A DNA stretch of 8,075 bases, taken from the NCBI GenBank assembly GCA_041749275.1, contig JBGTBQ010000318.1, forward strand, positions 1 to 8,075, given 5' to 3'. This document shows, piece by piece, positions 5,726-8,075 of this stretch. The DNA is from JBGTBQ01 sp041749275. Its GTDB lineage: Bacteria; Acidobacteriota; Blastocatellia; Pyrinomonadales; Pyrinomonadaceae. Both the position numbers and the translations under genes were made by a program. Each line of letters begins with the position of its first letter. Position 1 is the stretch's first letter. Below the pieces are notes generated by a model. That model searched no databases and was not told the DNA's origin. It was given only the letters and a program-made list of their open reading frames with translations.

Positions 5726-6631
5726 CTATTTCTTAAAGATGCCGATGATATCCGGCAGGAACTCGCGGATGACGTTGTTGACCATGCCGGAGGTGAACGA
5801 GGAGCCGAAGCGGCGGAAGGTGGCGTCGGCGCCGATGCGGTCGCGGCCCGGCGTGCTCTGCTCGTAGAGGTTGGCGATGGCGCTCGACGAGAGCGCGCCC
5901 GCCCAGCGCGAGTAGTTGGGTTCGAGATGGCCGTCGTCGTCGTCGGTGACGAAGACGCGCGAGGCGGCGTGCGCCGCGCGTTTGAAGACGTTCTTGCCCT
6001 TGTCCGCGGGGCGATAGCGCGGGTCTTGTTTGAAGAGGATGGGGAAGACGCCTTGACCGAGCAGCCTGTTCGTGGCGCGCGTGGTGAATCTGATGGCGAA
6101 GCGCGACGCGAAGTCCGCGAAGCGGTCTTCGTTGGTCTTGTGCGGCAGGTCGTCCTCGGTGTACTCGGTGATGGCGGCGCTAAAAGCGGTCGTGGCATAA
6201 CCGTCGGGGCTGAGGAAGGCCCTCTTCGCGGCATACTTCATCTTCTGTTCGCCGGTCAGAGGCGTCCGCGTGGGCGGCGGCGCGGGCTTAGTCCGGTCAT
6301 CCTGTTGCTCGAATTTTTCCGGCGCGAAGAGCGCGCGCTCCGACGCGACGCTCCCGATGCCGGTCACGCGAGAGGCATTCGTCTCGAACCCGAAACGAGA
6401 GCCGGAGGGCTGCGCGACGTTCGACGCGACGCTGGCGCTCGACGCTTCGTCCTTCGGCGCTCCCTCGGACTCGTCTTCTTTCGGGCGAGTCGCCACCGGC
6501 GCGTCCGATGTATCCGCGCGGCCCGTCGCTTGAGGGGATGGCGCGTCCTGTGCGGCAACCGCCGCGCTGATGAAGAGAAAAGCCGGCGCTAGCAAGAGCG
6601 CGGACAGTTTGTTAAGGTGAGACTTAAACAT
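5726..6631 (-). CDS. Conserved exported protein of unknown function (Acidobacteriota-type QDPRY family)
   Basis: This 301-residue protein starts with a Sec signal peptide (basic start, hydrophobic stretch 10-26, AVAA before residue 28). A low-complexity linker of about 100 residues, rich in Ala, Ser, Pro, Glu and Asp, follows. A conserved-looking domain then spans about 125-300 with KYAAKRAFLSPDGY (132-145), GQGVFPILFKQDPRY (192-206), AASRVFVTDDDDG (222-234), NYSRWAG (239-245) and VIREFLPDI (287-295). I associate this motif order with uncharacterised periplasmic or outer-membrane-associated proteins common in Acidobacteriota. No enzymatic motif is visible. Gly- and Ala-rich amphipathic stretches in the domain could pack against membrane. 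A good Shine-Dalgarno (GGGAAG, 6 nt before the ATG, 6638-6643) supports the start. It is divergent from the plus-strand MBL gene across 203 nt. Confidence 0.78.
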   Translation of the reverse strand: MFKSHLNKLSALLLAPAFLFISAAVAAQDAPSPQATGRADTSDAPVATRPKEDESEGAPKDEASSASVASNVAQPSGSRFGFETNASRVTGIGSVASERALFAPEKFEQQDDRTKPAPPPTRTPLTGEQKMKYAAKRAFLSPDGYATTAFSAAITEYTEDDLPHKTNEDRFADFASRFAIRFTTRATNRLLGQGVFPILFKQDPRYRPADKGKNVFKRAAHAASRVFVTDDDDGHLEPNYSRWAGALSSSAIANLYEQSTPGRDRIGADATFRRFGSSFTSGMVNNVIREFLPDIIGIFKK

Positions 6632-6704
6632 GATGTGCTTCCCTTTCGATTTTAAGGCACGAGCTTCGGTCGCATTTTAACTTACTTCACCGCCGCTAGG
6701 AACG

Positions 6705-6733
6705 TTGTCTATAAAACAAACGCGGAATAAAAT
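6705..6733 (+). promoter_or_regulatory. Candidate promoter of the plus-strand MBL-rhodanese gene
   Basis: TTGTCT (6705-6710) and TAAAAT (6728-6733) are separated by 17 nt, matching 4/6 and 5/6 of the sigma70 consensus. This gives a leader of about 95 nt. No copy of the palindrome seen upstream of the ArsR gene is present here. Confidence 0.42.
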
Positions 6734-6761
6734 CTCCGGGCGGCTCAAAAAAAATGCGGCG

Positions 6762-6788
6762 CGGGCCGGTTCGCACATACGAGGCCCG
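6762..6788 (+). other. Hairpin in the leader of the plus-strand MBL-rhodanese gene
   Basis: CGGGCC (6762-6767) pairs with GGCCCG (6783-6788), and an inner TCG/CGA (6771-6773 with 6780-6782) extends the fold. It lies between the candidate promoter and the start codon. On the opposite strand an 8-T run follows about 8 nt after the stem, a poor match to an intrinsic terminator. Confidence 0.3.
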
Positions 6789-6834
6789 GCGTGCACGACC
6801 TCCCGGCAGCGACTTCGTGAAAGGACTACGAAAG

Positions 6835-8075
6835 ATGTACTTCAAACAGTTCTATCTGGGGTGCCTCGCGCACGCTTCGTACCTCGTCGGCTCGGCGGGC
6901 GAGGCAGCGGTCGTTGACCCACAGCGCGACGTGGAGGAGTACATCGCGGAGGCCGAAAGCCGGGGGCTGAAAATCAGGTACGTCGTCGAGACGCACCTGC
7001 ACGCCGACTTTGTGAGCGGGCATCGGGAGTTGGCCGAGCGCACCGGCGCCGACATCGTCTTCGGCGCGCGCGCCGCCGCTTCGTTTCCACACCGCGCCGT
7101 GCGCGAAGGCGACGAGCTTGAAATCGGCAAGGTGATTCTGCGCGTCATCGAGACGCCCGGCCACACACCCGAAGGCATCTCGCTCGTCGTGATTGACACA
7201 GAGGTCTCGCCGGAGCCGCGGATGGTCTTGACCGGCGATACGCTCTTTATCGGCGACGTGGGGCGACCCGACCTCGCGGGCGCGCGTGGCTACACGGCGG
7301 AGATGATGGCGGGGATGCTGTATGAGAGTCTGCACGGGAAGCTGTTGAAACTCGCTGATGAGGTGGAGGTGTATCCGGCGCATGGGGCCGGCTCGATGTG
7401 CGGGCGCAGCATCTCGAAGGAGACCTCCTCGACCATCGGCGAACAGCGCCGCTTCAACTACGCGCTCCAGCCGATGCCGAAAGAGGAGTTTGTGCGGCTG
7501 ATGACCACCGACCTGCCGGAGCAGCCCGCCTACTTCGAGCGCGATGCCGAGATCAATCGCGCGGGCGCCGACGCGCTCTCCGAACTGCCGCGCCCTTCCC
7601 CGCTTTCCGCTGAAGAGGTCGCGCGGCTCGCGCGCCGCGAGCACGTCGTGCTCGACGCGCGCGCGGCTGACAAGTTCGGCGCCGGCCACATCCCCGGCGC
7701 AATCAACGTCGGCCTCGGTGGACAGTTCGCCTCATGGGCGGGGAGTTTGATCCCTCTCGGCACGCCGCTCCTCCTCGTCGCGGAGTCCGAGGAGCAGATT
7801 GACGAGGCTGTAATGCGACTCGCGCGCGTCGGCCACGAGCAGGTTGAGGGTTATCTGCGCGGCGGCATGACGGCGTGGCGCGAAGCGGGACTTGAGACGG
7901 CGAGCGTGCCGCAAATTTCGGTCGCGGAATTGCGCGAGATGCTCGACGCGCGGCCTGACTTGCAGGTGCTCGATGTGCGACGGCCCGGCGAGTATATGGC
8001 GGGCCATGCGCCGCGCGCGGCGAGCGCCCCCCTCGGCCCGCGCCTTACGGACGCGGCCTCGCACCTTGACCCCGC
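6835..8075 (+). CDS. MBL-fold persulfide dioxygenase-like protein with rhodanese domains (3' end outside window)
   Basis: The visible 413 residues form an MBL domain (about 1-240) and a rhodanese domain (about 255-355). A second rhodanese domain starts at about 362 and is cut off by the window end before its active loop. All expected metal-site residues are present: ETHLHADF (His54, His56, Asp58), TPGHTPEG (His110), LTGDTLFIGDVGRPD (Asp135) and YPAHGAG (His183). The first rhodanese domain has no catalytic Cys (LLLVAESEE), so sulfur transfer must rest on the second. Members of this class convert glutathione or low-molecular-weight persulfide to sulfite and thiol. AAGGA (6821-6825) lies 9 nt before the ATG. 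It is a diverged paralog of the 1223-2620 protein, sharing HASYLVGS near the start and the CG...TIG block, and it has its own candidate promoter. Confidence 0.9.
   Translation, partial: MYFKQFYLGCLAHASYLVGSAGEAAVVDPQRDVEEYIAEAESRGLKIRYVVETHLHADFVSGHRELAERTGADIVFGARAAASFPHRAVREGDELEIGKVILRVIETPGHTPEGISLVVIDTEVSPEPRMVLTGDTLFIGDVGRPDLAGARGYTAEMMAGMLYESLHGKLLKLADEVEVYPAHGAGSMCGRSISKETSSTIGEQRRFNYALQPMPKEEFVRLMTTDLPEQPAYFERDAEINRAGADALSELPRPSPLSAEEVARLARREHVVLDARAADKFGAGHIPGAINVGLGGQFASWAGSLIPLGTPLLLVAESEEQIDEAVMRLARVGHEQVEGYLRGGMTAWREAGLETASVPQISVAELREMLDARPDLQVLDVRRPGEYMAGHAPRAASAPLGPRLTDAASHLDP

Noticed and set aside
5927..6592. 221-codon plus-strand frame opposite the exported 301-residue protein
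   Set aside because: It is a shadow frame rich in Arg, Gly and Val. The minus strand has a signal peptide, a ribosome site and conserved-looking motifs.
6745..6788. Minus-strand intrinsic terminator (hairpin followed by eight Ts)
   Set aside because: The T-run starts about 8 nt after the stem, and no minus-strand gene ends to the right of it within the window.
6826..7689. 287-codon open frame on the minus strand opposite the plus-strand MBL gene
   Set aside because: The plus strand has the full MBL and rhodanese motif series. The antisense frame has no recognisable domain.

Overview
The window is GC-rich, gene-dense bacterial DNA carrying nine protein genes, eight on the minus strand and one on the plus strand that runs off the right edge. 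The best taxonomic hint is the exported 301-residue protein at 5726-6631. Its pattern (QDPRY, then a basic AxSRVFVT-D-D-G stretch, NYSRWAG, and a C-terminal FLPDI) is one I associate with a lineage-specific periplasmic family of Acidobacteriota. The high-GC codon use also fits that phylum, but the assignment is inference.

The left half (214-3901, minus strand) reads as one sulfide/persulfide operon. In transcription order it holds an ArsR-family repressor (3530-3901), a DUF442/TIGR01244-type phosphatase-like sulfurtransferase (3081-3527), a tiny membrane protein (from 2942), a metallo-beta-lactamase (MBL) protein fused to two rhodanese domains (1223-2620), and an exported tandem-domain rhodanese (214-1209). 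A sigma70-like promoter (TTGACT, 17 nt, TATACA) lies just upstream of the repressor gene, and an imperfect palindrome fills its spacer, which suggests autoregulation. The layout resembles BigR/SqrR-type sulfide-responsive operons. The difference is that the DUF442 and MBL modules, fused in Blh proteins, are separate genes here.

The most unusual point is inside this operon. The tiny membrane-protein gene appears to end at a TGA after 28 codons. The frame stays open for 34 more codons (to 2751) that place a Cys five residues after the TGA. A stable 7-8 bp hairpin with a G-rich apical loop begins 13 nt after the TGA. This geometry matches a bacterial SECIS element, so the gene may encode a roughly 63-residue membrane selenoprotein with a U-x4-C motif. 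It is a hypothesis, not a demonstrated case. A second strong hairpin (2693-2731) lies between this gene and the MBL gene.

The middle (3992-6631, minus strand) holds a uronate isomerase of the divergent Bh0493-like type, an unrecognised 102-residue protein, and the exported 301-residue protein. None has an obvious link to sulfur metabolism.

The right edge (6835 onward, plus strand) has a second MBL-rhodanese gene with its own candidate promoter. It keeps the full set of persulfide-dioxygenase metal ligands. The operon paralog has Gly where the third iron ligand (Asp) is expected. The left edge (about 14-159) holds nested inverted repeats that could fold into a structured RNA of unknown identity.
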